64,000 nt of DNA from Deinococcus radiopugnans ATCC 19172 (GCF_006335125.1 NZ_VDMO01000010.1:1-64000), one strand, 5' to 3'; positions 1-13,949 are shown, numbered from the stretch's first letter. The notes: a model not told the origin generated them from the sequence alone. Numbers and translations: made by a program.

Positions 1-94
1 ACGCTCGACGGCGCAGGTACTGGCTTCAAAGAGGCTCCAGAAATCTTCAGCGGAATGCTGGAGGGGTTGGGTAAAAGCAGACTGTTTGATCCTT

Positions 95-124
95 TTACTG
101 TAAACGATTTATTCGGAGTCCGTA
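95..124. repeat. Terminal scrap of the TACGG/CCGTA hairpin element
   Basis: The stretch ends in CGGAGTCCGTA followed by TTA, the same terminus and a TNA flank as in the full copies at 27.8, 32.5, 46.8 and 51.0 kb. The bases just inside (AAACGATT, then TCGGAGTCCG) resemble the inverted left end of the 27.8 kb copy. The rest of the element is missing, so this is a decayed end at most. Confidence 0.45.
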
Positions 125-141
125 TTAGCCGTCGAGGAAAG

Positions 142-170
142 GCCCTCTCCCAGGTGGAGGGGGCTTCTTT
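142..170. terminator. Hairpin terminator next to the priA stop
   Basis: A nine-pair stem (GCCCTCTCC / GGAGGGGGC, one G-T pair) with a five-base loop is followed by TTCTTT on the plus strand and by CTTTCC on the minus strand. It lies six bases beyond the priA stop codon and could serve priA or an unseen plus-strand gene. Confidence 0.55.
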
Positions 171-175
171 GATGC

Positions 176-2692
<2,517 letters not shown>

Positions 2693-2806
2693 ATCCCGCA
2701 GGCTAGCGCGGCGCGGGGTCAGGCAAGGGTGAGCGGGGGGGCTGACGGCCTGCGCCCCCTGTGGCGTTCTCAGCAACTCTGGGGGAGACAGTGGCGTAAT
2801 GGAGGC

Positions 2807-3037
2807 ATGAAACTCCCTCGCACCCGCGCCGTCAAGGGCAAACGCGCGTCCGCCGACACCCTGAGCAGACTCCTGGTCTACGCGCCGATGGCCCTGCAGG
2901 TGATCGGCCTGATTCGCCGCAGTCAGAAAGTCAGGCGGGGCAAGTACGTCAAGGCGCGCAAACGGGACCGCGCCCTCGACTTTCTGCTGGGTCAGGCCGA
3001 ACGGAAGATGGGGAGTGCCGGGCGCCGCCGCCGCTGA
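2807..3037 (+). CDS. Small basic protein of unknown function
   Basis: A 76-residue protein starts at the ATG preceded by GGAGGC, which can serve as a ribosome binding site. It is rich in Lys and Arg, with basic blocks at both ends (TRAVKGKR near the start, GRRRR at the end) and one hydrophobic stretch around residues 22-36 (LLVYAPMALQVIGLI). It is divergent from priA, about 115 bp away, and upstream of queG. I recognise no domain. It may be a small membrane-associated or nucleic-acid-binding protein, but nothing decides between these. Confidence 0.6.
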   Translation: MKLPRTRAVKGKRASADTLSRLLVYAPMALQVIGLIRRSQKVRRGKYVKARKRDRALDFLLGQAERKMGSAGRRRR

Positions 3038-3097
3038 ACCCCGGCCCCGGTCACCAGACTCCTTTTCTCGTCTGGCGGGCGCGGCATACTGGCCCGC

Positions 3098-4210
3098 ATG
3101 ACCGCACCCGCCGAACTGCTCGCCGATCTCGCCCAGGGCCTGGGGGCAGACGCGGTGGGCTGGGCGGCGGCGCAGGTGCCTGCCAGCGCGGTGGACGAGT
3201 ACGCCCGCTGGCTGGACGCCGGGCGGCACGCGGGCATGAGCTACCTGGAACGGCAGCTGCCGGTGCGGGCCGATCCGTCCTCGCGGCTGGAGGGGGTGGG
3301 CAGCGTGCTGGTGCTGGGCGTGTCGCACGCCTTCGAGGAACCGCCTGCGCCCGCCGGCGGCGTCCGGGTGGGGCGCGTCGCCCGCTACGCCTGGACACCT
3401 GACTACCACGATCAATTGCAACCCCTCCTGACCCGCCTGGAAGCCGAGGCCGCCGCGCTGGGCGTCCGGGCGCGTGGCTACGTGGATCACGGCCCGGTGA
3501 TGGAACGCCTGTTTGCCTCGGGCGCGTTTCTGGGCTGGCGGGGCAAGTCGGGGATGCTGGTCAGCACGCGGCTGGGCGCGTTCGTCACGCTGGCGGTGCT
3601 GCTGACCGATCTGCCCTTCGAGGGCACAGGAGAGGCGCACCCTGACCGCTGCGGCCGGTGCTTCCGGTGCGTGGCCGCCTGCCCGACGAACGCGATTGGG
3701 AGTGACCGCGCCATCGATGCCCGGCGCTGCATCTCGTACCTGACCATCGAGCACCGTGGCCCCATCCCAGCCGAATTCCGGGCCGATATGGGCGAGTGGC
3801 TGTTCGGCTGCGACGTGTGCAGCGAGGTCTGCCCGTGGTCACAGAAGGCCGGGCCGCTGGCGCGGTTGCTCAGACCACAGCACGAGCTGGCCCATCCCGA
3901 TCTGAGTACCTTTTTCGGTATCGGCGAGCGGGAGTTCAACCGCCGCTTTGCGGGCACGGCCTTCCTGCGCCCGCGTCGCAAGGGCATGGCCCGCAACGCG
4001 CTGAACGTGCTGGGCAACACCCGCGCGCCCCAGGGCTGGCCGCTGCTGCTGGCGGGCGCGGCAGACCCCGCCCCCGAGGTGCGCGAGGCCGCGGCCTGGG
4101 CGCTGGCGCAGTGGGGCGAGGCTGACCGGGTGCGCGCCCTGCTGGCTGACCCCGACGAACAGGTGCGCGGCAGCGCCGCCCGTCTGCTGGCCGCCCCCAC
4201 AGTTGTCTAG
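3098..4210 (+). CDS. queG: Epoxyqueuosine reductase QueG
   Basis: QueG carries out the last step of queuosine synthesis, reducing epoxyqueuosine in the tRNA wobble position with cobalamin and two 4Fe-4S clusters. The 370-residue length is typical. Both cluster motifs are present: CGRCFRCVAACP (about residues 184-195) and CDVCSEVCPW (about 238-247). The C-terminal third (RKGMARNALNVLGN, then Ala/Leu-rich helices) fits the HEAT-like repeats of the family. It lies alone between a small unknown gene and a secreted cyclase, so it is probably a single transcription unit. Confidence 0.95.
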   Translation: MTAPAELLADLAQGLGADAVGWAAAQVPASAVDEYARWLDAGRHAGMSYLERQLPVRADPSSRLEGVGSVLVLGVSHAFEEPPAPAGGVRVGRVARYAWTPDYHDQLQPLLTRLEAEAAALGVRARGYVDHGPVMERLFASGAFLGWRGKSGMLVSTRLGAFVTLAVLLTDLPFEGTGEAHPDRCGRCFRCVAACPTNAIGSDRAIDARRCISYLTIEHRGPIPAEFRADMGEWLFGCDVCSEVCPWSQKAGPLARLLRPQHELAHPDLSTFFGIGEREFNRRFAGTAFLRPRRKGMARNALNVLGNTRAPQGWPLLLAGAADPAPEVREAAAWALAQWGEADRVRALLADPDEQVRGSAARLLAAPTVV

Positions 4211-4272
4211 CCCGCTTCCGGCACCCTCAAGAATCTTGGGGCAAATGTCAGACACCTGACGCCCGCCTTGCC

Positions 4273-4278
4273 TACAGT
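4273..4278 (+). promoter_or_regulatory. -10 hexamer TACAGT of a leaderless gene
   Basis: TACAGT ends six bases before the GTG of the cyclase gene. In Deinococcus this TANNNT motif so close to the start marks leaderless transcripts. No clear -35 is visible. Confidence 0.55.
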
Positions 4279-4284
4279 AGAGGC

Positions 4285-5151
4285 GTGCGCGCCGCTTTCC
4301 TGCTGTCTCTGCTCGGTCTCCTGTCCCTGAATTCGGGGCTGGCCCAGTCCACCTCGCCTGCTCCCTCCTCCGCGCCCGCCGCGCCCACCACCCCACCCGT
4401 GCTGACCCCCACCGTCGTCAACCGTTACCCGCATGACCGCGCCGCCTTCACCGAGGGCTTGCAGTACCTGGGCGACGGCACCTACATCGAAAGCACCGGC
4501 CTGGTGGGCGAGTCCGGCGTGCGGCGGGTGGAACTCAAGACCGGCAAGGTGCTGGGCAGGATTGCCACACCGCTGCCCACCGCGTTCGGGGAGGGCGTGA
4601 CCGTGCTGGGCGGCCTGGCCTACCACCTGACGTGGCAGGACGGGCTGGCCTTCGCCTTCGACATGACCACCATGAAGGAGGTGGGGCGCTACCGCTACAG
4701 CGGCGAGGGCTGGGGCCTGACCACCAACGGGCGTGACCTGATCATGAGCAACGGCACGCCCACGCTGGTATGGCGCGATCCCAAGACCTTTGCCGCCAAG
4801 CGCAGCGTGACCGTGACCGACGGCGGCCAACCAGTCAAGAACCTCAACGAGCTGGAATACGTGGGGGGCAGCGTCTACGCCAACATCTGGCTGACGGATC
4901 GGATTGCCCGTATCGATCCGCAAACCGGGAAGGTCACCGCCTGGATCGACGTGTCGGCCCTGACCCGCGAGGCCAGCGCGGGTGCCGCCAAACTGGGCAA
5001 GCCGCTGACCTTCGACGACATCCCCAACGGCATCGCCTACGTCCCCGAACGTGGCACGCTGCTGCTGACCGGCAAGCGCTGGGGCACGGTCTTTGAGGTC
5101 AAGGTGCCGGGGCTGGGAGTCACCAACGGACGCGGCCAGCCCCGACGCTAA
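4285..5151 (+). CDS. Secreted glutaminyl-peptide cyclotransferase
   Basis: The protein belongs to the bacterial/plant glutamine cyclotransferase family, a five-bladed beta-propeller that turns N-terminal Gln of peptides into pyroglutamate. It has 288 residues. An N-terminal signal peptide (AAFLLSLLGLLSLNSGLAQS) is followed by a Pro/Thr/Ala-rich linker. Family hallmarks are FTEGLQY (about residue 53), YIESTGLVGESGVR (about 68), GEGVTVLGG, and NLNELEYV with YANIWLTDRIARID (about 186-210). The GTG start is chosen because a TACAGT -10 box lies six bases before it and the signal peptide follows directly. It is convergent with tmk, with a hairpin element between them. Confidence 0.88.
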   Translation: MRAAFLLSLLGLLSLNSGLAQSTSPAPSSAPAAPTTPPVLTPTVVNRYPHDRAAFTEGLQYLGDGTYIESTGLVGESGVRRVELKTGKVLGRIATPLPTAFGEGVTVLGGLAYHLTWQDGLAFAFDMTTMKEVGRYRYSGEGWGLTTNGRDLIMSNGTPTLVWRDPKTFAAKRSVTVTDGGQPVKNLNELEYVGGSVYANIWLTDRIARIDPQTGKVTAWIDVSALTREASAGAAKLGKPLTFDDIPNGIAYVPERGTLLLTGKRWGTVFEVKVPGLGVTNGRGQPRR

Positions 5152-5156
5152 GGCTC

Positions 5157-5282
5157 TAAGTACACCGCGTTTGTCTTGTAGACAAACCGAGCAGAGCGAG
5201 TGGCGAAAAAGTACCTTGAACCGGGAGTGGAGAGCTTCCGGCGTTTTCCCGGAAGCTCGCAATATTAGGTTCAAGGCACTTA
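5157..5282. repeat. Divergent relative of the hairpin element, between convergent genes
   Basis: The block has the layout of the TACGG/CCGTA elements but different ends (TAAGTAC...GGCACTTA). Hairpin 1 is GTTTGTC/GACAAAC. Then come the shared core CCGAGCAGAGCGAG and GTGGAG. Hairpin 2 is GAGCTTCCGG/CCGGAAGCTC with a loop resembling those of the full copies. CCTTGAACC and GGTTCAAGG form a further outer inverted pair. Its last three bases are the TAA stop of tmk read on the minus strand. It may also act as a two-way terminator. Confidence 0.6.
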
Positions 5283-5930
5283 ACTTTTTGGGACGGGGAG
5301 ACGGGATCGCACCGCCTCCCAGATTCTTTGCTCAAGCTCAGCCTCGTCCAGGGTGGCGTCCAGCACCAGGAAGCGCTCTGGGTCTGCATCGGCCAACTCC
5401 AGAAAACCCTGCCTGAGCCGCTGATGGAAGGCCAGATCGGCACGTTCCAGCCGGTCTGGCTGGCCGCGCCGCGCCGCCCGTTCCAGGCCCAATTGTGGAT
5501 CGAGATCGAGCAGCACCGTCAGGTGGGGCCACAGCCCGCCCGTCGCCGCCGCCGTGATGTCGCGCAGCAGTTCGGCATCCAGGCCGCGCCCGAATCCCTG
5601 ATAAGCCAGACTGGAATCGGCGTAGCGGTCACAGACCACCACCTCTCCCCGGCCCAGCGCAGGCCGGATGACGTTGGCGACGAGTTGGGCGCGGCTGGCG
5701 CTGTACAGCAGGAACTCGGGCAGCGGATCGATGGTCAGTTCGGGGTCTAGAAGCACTTCCCGAACCCGCGAACCCAGCGGAGTGCCGCCCGGTTCGCGGG
5801 TCACGGTGTGGGACAGATTCAGCCCGTCCAGCCGCCGGATCAGATGCGCGATCTGGGTGCTTTTGCCCGCGCCTTCCGGGCCTTCAAAGGAGACGAACAG
5901 GCCGGTATCGGGCCGAGACGATGAAAACAC
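5280..5930 (-). CDS. tmk: Thymidylate kinase
   Basis: Tmk phosphorylates dTMP to dTDP with ATP. The 216-residue protein has the P-loop GPEGAGKST (about residues 17-25), the DR(Y/H/F) motif in VVCDRYADSSLAYQG (about 97-111), and the dTMP-binding TREPGGTPLG (about 44-53). The GTG start (5928-5930) lies three bases after the stop of the Nif3-like gene, so the two are translated from one message. The stop codon coincides with the end of a hairpin element. Confidence 0.95.
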   Translation of the reverse strand: MFSSSRPDTGLFVSFEGPEGAGKSTQIAHLIRRLDGLNLSHTVTREPGGTPLGSRVREVLLDPELTIDPLPEFLLYSASRAQLVANVIRPALGRGEVVVCDRYADSSLAYQGFGRGLDAELLRDITAAATGGLWPHLTVLLDLDPQLGLERAARRGQPDRLERADLAFHQRLRQGFLELADADPERFLVLDATLDEAELEQRIWEAVRSRLPVPKS

Positions 5931-5933
5931 CGA

Positions 5934-6719
5934 TTACAGGCCCGTCGGGTGGTGCAGGAATTGCCAGGGCAGGCCAAACTCCTCCTCGATCTTGGCGGCC
6001 AGGGCGCGGACACCGAAGACCTCGGTTTCGTAGTGCCCGGCGAAGACCACGTTCACGCCATTTTCAAAGGAGTCGTAGAAGTGCTTGTGCTCCGGCTCGC
6101 CAGTCAGGAGGGTGTCCAGGCCCATCGCCGCCGCCTCGGCCACCGCGCCCGCGCCGCCGCCGCTGACGATGCCCAGCCTCTTGACGGTGGGCTGGCCGCC
6201 GCCGTGAACCAGGCAGATCTCGCCGGTCAGCTTCTGCACGCGGTCTGCGAAGTCCTGCAAGGTCTGCTCCAGGGGCAATTCACCGGCCAGACCGATCTTG
6301 TGGCCTGCCCAGTCCCCGAAGGGCACGCGGTTCTCCAGCGACAGCGCATTGGCGATCATGGCGTTGTTGCCGATTTCGGGGTGGGCGTCCAGCGGAATAT
6401 GAGCGGCGTAGAGGTTGAGGTCTGCGGCCAGCGCCGTTTGCAGGCGGGTGCGGTGCGGCCCGGTCACCGCCAGCGGATCGCCCCAGAACAGGCCGTGATG
6501 CACCAGCAGAATGTCCGCCCCGCTGTCCGCCGCGTGCTGCAGGGTCTTGACGCTGGTGTCCACGCTGGCGGCGACACGAGCAATCCGCCCGGTGCCCTCA
6601 ATCTGAAGGCCGTTCATGCTGGGATCGGGGTAGGCGTCGATCTTGAGGTAATCGTTCAGCCAGCGCACGAGGTCTTCGCGGCTGACCTCGGGGGACTTGC
6701 GGGTAGAGGAATCGGTCAT
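5934..6719 (-). CDS. Nif3-like dinuclear metal centre protein
   Basis: This 261-residue protein belongs to the Nif3/YbgI/GTP cyclohydrolase I type 2 homologue family, which forms toroidal hexamers with two metal ions per subunit; the cellular role is unsettled. Metal-ligand motifs are visible: LLVHHGLFWG (about residues 71-80), AAHIPLDAHPEIGNN (about 104-118) and, near the C-terminus, GHYETEVFGV. The ATG at 6717-6719 gives MTDSS and a normal family length; the frame upstream carries no family features. It is the first gene of a two-gene operon with tmk. Confidence 0.9.
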   Translation of the reverse strand: MTDSSTRKSPEVSREDLVRWLNDYLKIDAYPDPSMNGLQIEGTGRIARVAASVDTSVKTLQHAADSGADILLVHHGLFWGDPLAVTGPHRTRLQTALAADLNLYAAHIPLDAHPEIGNNAMIANALSLENRVPFGDWAGHKIGLAGELPLEQTLQDFADRVQKLTGEICLVHGGGQPTVKRLGIVSGGGAGAVAEAAAMGLDTLLTGEPEHKHFYDSFENGVNVVFAGHYETEVFGVRALAAKIEEEFGLPWQFLHHPTGL

Positions 6720-6828
6720 GGGAGGCATTGTAGGGGGCGGGGGCGGGGGCCAATGCCTCCGAACCCACTGGAAATGAGCGGGCCAGCCCACCCCGCGCCG
6801 GAGGAAGGCTGGCCCGCTGCTGCCAGAG

Positions 6829-7773
6829 CTACCCGGCCTGTGTCAGTTCGCGGCCCAGCCACGCCGCCGCCGTGTCCATCAGGGCTGCCGCCGCCGGGGA
6901 CACGCCGGTCATGTTGGCGAAGCCGTGGATCATGCCTGGGCCGGGCTGGTGTTCGGCGCGGTTGCCCGCCGCCCGCAAAGCCTCGGCATAGGCGACGCCC
7001 TCGTCGCGCAGCGGATCGAACTCCGCCGTCAACACCAATGCGGGCGGAAGATTTTTAAGATTGGCGGCGTGCAGAGGGGAGACGTGCGGGTGTGCACCGT
7101 GTTCAGCTTCCGCGAGGTACATCTGGCCGAAGAACTTCATGCGCTCCTCAGTCAGGAAATAGCCCTCGGCATTCTCCCGGCGCGAGGGGTAGCGCTCAGT
7201 GTTCACGAAGTCGGCGGCCGGGTAGATCAGCAGTTGGGCGGCGATGGCCGGGCCATGCTCGTCGCGGGCGCGCTGGGTCACAGCGATGCACAGGCTCGCG
7301 CCCGCGCTGTCGCCCGCCAGCCCCAGCCGGGCCGGATTGACGCCCAGTTCGGCGGCATGGGCGGCGGCCCAGGTGAAAGCGGCGTAGGCATCGTCCACCG
7401 GGGCCGGGAACTTGTTCTCCGGGGCCAGACGGTATTCCACGCTCAGCACCGCGCTTTCCGCACCCGCGCACAGCTCGCGGCACACCTGATCGTGCGTCTC
7501 GATGTTGTAGGCCACGAAGCCGCCGCCGTGGAAGAACACAGTCAGCGGCCAGCCCTGCGCCGGGGCCGTGCCTTCCGGCGTGTACAACCGGGCGGGCAGC
7601 GCCGAGGCGGGGCCGGGAATGCTCAGATCACGGGCGGAAACGCCGGTGATCGTCCTTTTGGGCGTGCGGGCCGAGGTGGCGATGACGGCCTGCCGCATCT
7701 CCTCCAGACCATTGGGTTGAGGCGCGGCGGCGAATTGGAGCAGGACTTCTTTGAGGGCGGGATCAAGGGGCAT
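6829..7773 (-). CDS. HSL-family alpha/beta hydrolase (esterase/lipase)
   Basis: The 314-residue protein has both signatures of hormone-sensitive-lipase type esterases: the oxyanion box FFHGGGF (about residues 81-87) and the nucleophile elbow GDSAGAS (about 153-159). Acid and base follow in TAEFDPLRDEG and PGMIHGF (His about 287). It probably cleaves short-chain acyl or carboxyl esters in the cytosol; no signal peptide is seen. Its start is preceded by the same leader as fadB (GGAGGTTCCACC), which suggests an original place in the fad operon. The stop codon of the AT-rich gene at 7785 runs into this ribosome binding site. Confidence 0.88.
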   Translation of the reverse strand: MPLDPALKEVLLQFAAAPQPNGLEEMRQAVIATSARTPKRTITGVSARDLSIPGPASALPARLYTPEGTAPAQGWPLTVFFHGGGFVAYNIETHDQVCRELCAGAESAVLSVEYRLAPENKFPAPVDDAYAAFTWAAAHAAELGVNPARLGLAGDSAGASLCIAVTQRARDEHGPAIAAQLLIYPAADFVNTERYPSRRENAEGYFLTEERMKFFGQMYLAEAEHGAHPHVSPLHAANLKNLPPALVLTAEFDPLRDEGVAYAEALRAAGNRAEHQPGPGMIHGFANMTGVSPAAAALMDTAAAWLGRELTQAG

Positions 7774-7784
7774 GGTGGAACCTC

Positions 7785-8528
7785 CTAAATATCTTCAGCC
7801 GATTTAGGTAAGACTGCATCGATACAATTTTTTAAATCATGCTGTAATTTTTCTAGCTTGATTGATAAATGCGATCTTTCATCTTCAGAGCAATACTCGT
7901 TTGCGATAAATTTAGCGCTTAAGATGCAATAATTACATGAATGATATAATATACGAGACAAAGATTCAATAGAGAAACAGGACAAATCAGGATTTGGAGA
8001 TATTTCCGCATTTTCGCCATTTTCTCTAATATTTAGAATCTGCTGAAACATTGAGTTGCCATGCTTAAAGGCACAAAGGTAAGAATAATTATTCCATTCA
8101 ACATCAGAAGCGAATTTTCTCTCTATATCCTCGGGAAATAGGGTCTTCATCACTTCGTTAAATCTATTGTAATGGGTTGATTCAGTATGCTTGATATCCC
8201 GATGATTAAACCACCTTTCCGCGTTATGTGGATTAAGGATCAGAAACCTTATCTCATAGGATAACTCCCATATAGATGCTGCTACTGTCCCAGCGGCTGA
8301 GGGATAACCTCGCAAGGCGCACAGATGCACGCAACGAAGATCCTGCATTAATCTAGAAAATATGAGTGTAGAAGCTACGAAGGCGTTACCGTCAGGATTT
8401 TCATTCGGCAATATCCTAAGCACGTCACTCATGAAATTATAAGTCCTAGCTACGAGATCTTCAAAGATATCAAAATTGTGGTGACGTAAGAATCTTACAG
8501 CAGCCACTTCCTGCTCATGAATATCCAC
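7785..8528 (-). CDS. AT-rich foreign gene, possibly DUF5677-like
   Basis: A 247-residue mainly helical protein lies between fadA and the esterase. Its DNA is strikingly AT-rich, with many Ile/Asn/Phe/Lys codons ending in A or T, unlike every neighbour, so recent transfer is likely. It has no signal peptide. The segment GTVAASIWELSYEIRFL and conserved-looking His/Asn residues recall DUF5677-type proteins, a guess from memory. Start: GTG at 8526-8528, three bases after the fadA stop. Its own stop (TAG) touches the esterase ribosome binding site. It therefore sits in the operon without breaking either neighbour. Such proteins are often found in accessory or defence islands, but the function is unknown. 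Confidence 0.6.
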   Translation of the reverse strand: MDIHEQEVAAVRFLRHHNFDIFEDLVARTYNFMSDVLRILPNENPDGNAFVASTLIFSRLMQDLRCVHLCALRGYPSAAGTVAASIWELSYEIRFLILNPHNAERWFNHRDIKHTESTHYNRFNEVMKTLFPEDIERKFASDVEWNNYSYLCAFKHGNSMFQQILNIRENGENAEISPNPDLSCFSIESLSRILYHSCNYCILSAKFIANEYCSEDERSHLSIKLEKLQHDLKNCIDAVLPKSAEDI

Positions 8529-8531
8529 TTT

Positions 8532-9713
<1,182 letters not shown>

Positions 9714-9724
9714 AAAAATTCTCC

Positions 9725-10018
9725 TTACTCTGCGTCTGCGTCTTCAAAGAAGGCGACGATGGCTTCGCGGATAGTCGGATGAAAACGGAAGTCGCTCCAA
9801 TTGGCAACCATGTTCTCCTGAAAATACTTTTCCTGATCGTGCCAGCCGCTTTGATCAAAATTCTTGTGCCAGCCGTCAATTTGAACTATGGCGTACTCGT
9901 GTGTTTCAAGGTCTTGCACCATTCGGTAGCGGTAAACCTGCTCCTCGCCTTGTCTCTCGTAAACGTCTAAACCTCGTAATAGACGCTTAGCACTGCCGGA
10001 AGATTCTGGAGTCGTCAA
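9725..10018 (-). CDS. Small protein linked to hicAB
   Basis: A 97-residue acidic protein overlaps the hicB stop by four bases (ATGA) and ends 11 bases before fadA. It is rich in aromatic and charged residues ([34 protein letters not shown]) with no membrane segment. I do not recognise a family. Translational coupling to hicB suggests that it moves with the toxin-antitoxin pair; it could be an accessory of the module or a passenger. Confidence 0.55.
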   Translation of the reverse strand: MTTPESSGSAKRLLRGLDVYERQGEEQVYRYRMVQDLETHEYAIVQIDGWHKNFDQSGWHDQEKYFQENMVANWSDFRFHPTIREAIVAFFEDADAE

Positions 10019-10467
10019 GACGCCTTCGCCGCAAACTTGACCTGAACTTCAGCATCCAACGCCGCCGCCACGCGCCGCAGCACGTCCAGCGAGTGGCCCC
10101 AGTAAAACGGGTTGACGAGGCGATTGACCGCCGAGCGGCTGCTGCCGATGCGCCGGGCGAGTTCGGCTTGAGAGACTTGAGCATTATTCAGGGCGTGTTC
10201 AATCTCTAGACTGACCGGGTTCATGGGGGCGGGATTTAGAAAGACGATTTCTTCGGAGCCGTCCAGATCGGCACGCAAATCAGTGTCTAAATCTTCAAGA
10301 CTTTTAATCTGTGCGACATGATGCGGCTGATCTTCCAAAGCCACCGCGATGCTTTCGCCCGCCAATTTGAGCACTTCCGCGTGGCCGGGCGCAGTGACGA
10401 TGCAATGCAATTCGGGAACGAGGGCGTTCCAATTGCGCTCACCGCTGCTGACAATGGTCAGATACAT
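10015..10467 (-). CDS. hicB: HicB-type antitoxin with C-terminal HTH
   Basis: The 150-residue protein has the arrangement of HicB antitoxins. An N-terminal partly degraded RNase H-like fold (MYLTIVSS, NWNALVPELHCIVTAPGH, then a helix) probably blocks HicA. A C-terminal Xre-type helix-turn-helix (about residues 97-140, SQAELARRIGSSRSAVNRLV) would let it repress its own promoter. Its ATG follows the hicA stop with no gap (TGAATG), and its stop overlaps the next gene by four bases. Confidence 0.8.
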   Translation of the reverse strand: MYLTIVSSGERNWNALVPELHCIVTAPGHAEVLKLAGESIAVALEDQPHHVAQIKSLEDLDTDLRADLDGSEEIVFLNPAPMNPVSLEIEHALNNAQVSQAELARRIGSSRSAVNRLVNPFYWGHSLDVLRRVAAALDAEVQVKFAAKAS

Positions 10468-10659
10468 TCACGCCTCCTCGTCCTGAATCGCGTCGCGCAC
10501 GGCCTTTTCCTGATACCGCTTCACGTCGTCTCCTGCGCTGCCGCTGATGATGACTACTGCACCGCCACGCACATACTTTCGGTGGCTGCCGCGCACGCTC
10601 TGAAGTTCAAAGCCCGCCCGCTCCAGATCGCGGATGAGTTCGCGGACTTTACGCGGCAT
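10468..10659 (-). CDS. hicA: HicA-type mRNA interferase toxin
   Basis: HicA toxins are small double-stranded-RNA-binding-fold proteins that cut mRNA with a conserved His. This 63-residue protein shows the family pattern: KVRELIRDLERAGFELQ, then RGSHRKY with the expected catalytic His (about residue 26), then a glycine-containing strand and a C-terminal helix. It is the first gene of a three-gene set, 39 bases after the fadB stop, so it may be read by transcripts from fadB. Confidence 0.8.
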   Translation of the reverse strand: MPRKVRELIRDLERAGFELQSVRGSHRKYVRGGAVVIISGSAGDDVKRYQEKAVRDAIQDEEA

Positions 10660-10698
10660 AGATCATACCAGAAATGTTATCAGATTTGAGAACAAGCC

Positions 10699-12804
<2,106 letters not shown>

Positions 12805-12925
12805 GGTGGAACCTCCTTGAGTTTTGCGTGGTACTGAGGCGTCCATGCTTCCATGTCGCCCGCCTGCGGTCAAATACGTCAGCGTTCATAGTAGACGTGC
12901 GCGTACATTTTTGGAAACACTCGGC

Positions 12926-12931
12926 TATGCT
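12926..12931 (+). promoter_or_regulatory. -10 hexamer TATGCT of the quinone oxidoreductase
   Basis: TATGCT ends seven bases before the ATG at 12939 and fits the leaderless pattern seen elsewhere in the window. This favours 12939 over the ATG at 12927, which lies inside the box. Confidence 0.5.
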
Positions 12932-12938
12932 GGCCTTC

Positions 12939-13928
12939 ATGAGCGAACTGATGAAGGCCATTGTCGTCGAACGCCTCGGCCCCCCGGACGTGATGGAAAT
13001 CAAAGACATCCCCGTGCCAGTGGCGGGCGAGGGCGAGATCCGCATCGAGGTGGAGGCGGTGGGCATCAACTTCGCCGACGTGCTGGCGGTGGCCGGGCAG
13101 TACCTGACCCGCACGCGCGTGCCGTACACCCCCGGCATGGAATTCGCCGGCATCGTGGAATCGCTGGGCGAGGGCGTGGACAACGTGAAAGTGGGCCAGC
13201 GGGTGGCCTGCCTGGGCGGCAGCGGTTCGCTGGCAAAGTACGCGGTGGTCAAGGCGGGGGCCGTGATTCCCGTGCCAGAGAACTTCACGGGGGCGCAGGC
13301 CGCCGCCTTTCCGGTGTCGTACTTCACGGCCTACCACGGCCTCAAGACCCTGGGGCGCGGACAGGAAGGCGAGTGGGTGCTGGTGCAGGCCGCAGCGGGC
13401 GCACTGGGCACCGCCAGCGTGCAGCTCGCCAAGGCGCTGGGCATGCGGGTCATTGCGATGGCGAGCACCGAGGAAAAATTGCAGCTCGCGCGTGACCTCG
13501 GCGCAGATGTGACCCTCTTGCAGGACGATCCAGACCGCGTGCAGAAGGTGCGCGACGCGGCGGGCGGACAGGGCGTGCCGCTGATCCTGGAAGTGGTGGG
13601 CGGCAAGCGTTTTCAGGAAAGCCTGGACATGGCGGCGGGGCAGGGCCGGATCATCGTGATCGGCAACGCCAGCCGCGAGGACGCGAAGTTGCGCCCGGTG
13701 GAACTGATGAAACGCAACCTGACCGTGACGGGGCTGTGGCTGACCAGCCTGATGTCAGACCGCAAGGCAACGATGGCCGCCACCCAGGCGCTGACTCCCC
13801 TGGTGGCCAGCGGCAAGGTCACGCCGCAAGTCGGCCCCACCTACGCCCTGGCCGACAGCGCCCGCGCCTTTCAGGACATTCTGGACCGCAAGACGACGGG
13901 GAAAGTGGTCATCGAACCCGGACGGTAA
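12939..13928 (+). CDS. NADPH:quinone oxidoreductase / zinc-free medium-chain reductase
   Basis: The 329-residue protein belongs to the zinc-independent branch of the medium-chain dehydrogenase/reductase family. It has the N-terminal GroES-like fold (EVEAVGINFADVLAVAGQY) and a Rossmann fold with AAAGALGTASVQLAKALG (about residues 147-164), which normally binds NADPH. Zinc-ligand Cys clusters are absent. It probably reduces quinones or enoyl substrates. It is divergent from fadB, and a strong terminator follows. Confidence 0.88.
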   Translation: MSELMKAIVVERLGPPDVMEIKDIPVPVAGEGEIRIEVEAVGINFADVLAVAGQYLTRTRVPYTPGMEFAGIVESLGEGVDNVKVGQRVACLGGSGSLAKYAVVKAGAVIPVPENFTGAQAAAFPVSYFTAYHGLKTLGRGQEGEWVLVQAAAGALGTASVQLAKALGMRVIAMASTEEKLQLARDLGADVTLLQDDPDRVQKVRDAAGGQGVPLILEVVGGKRFQESLDMAAGQGRIIVIGNASREDAKLRPVELMKRNLTVTGLWLTSLMSDRKATMAATQALTPLVASGKVTPQVGPTYALADSARAFQDILDRKTTGKVVIEPGR

Positions 13929-13949
13929 CCATCCCACCGCTCCAGTCGC

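Noticed and set aside
4207..5274. Open frame opposite the glutaminyl cyclase
   Set aside because: It lies fully antisense to a well-supported gene and has no recognisable domain.
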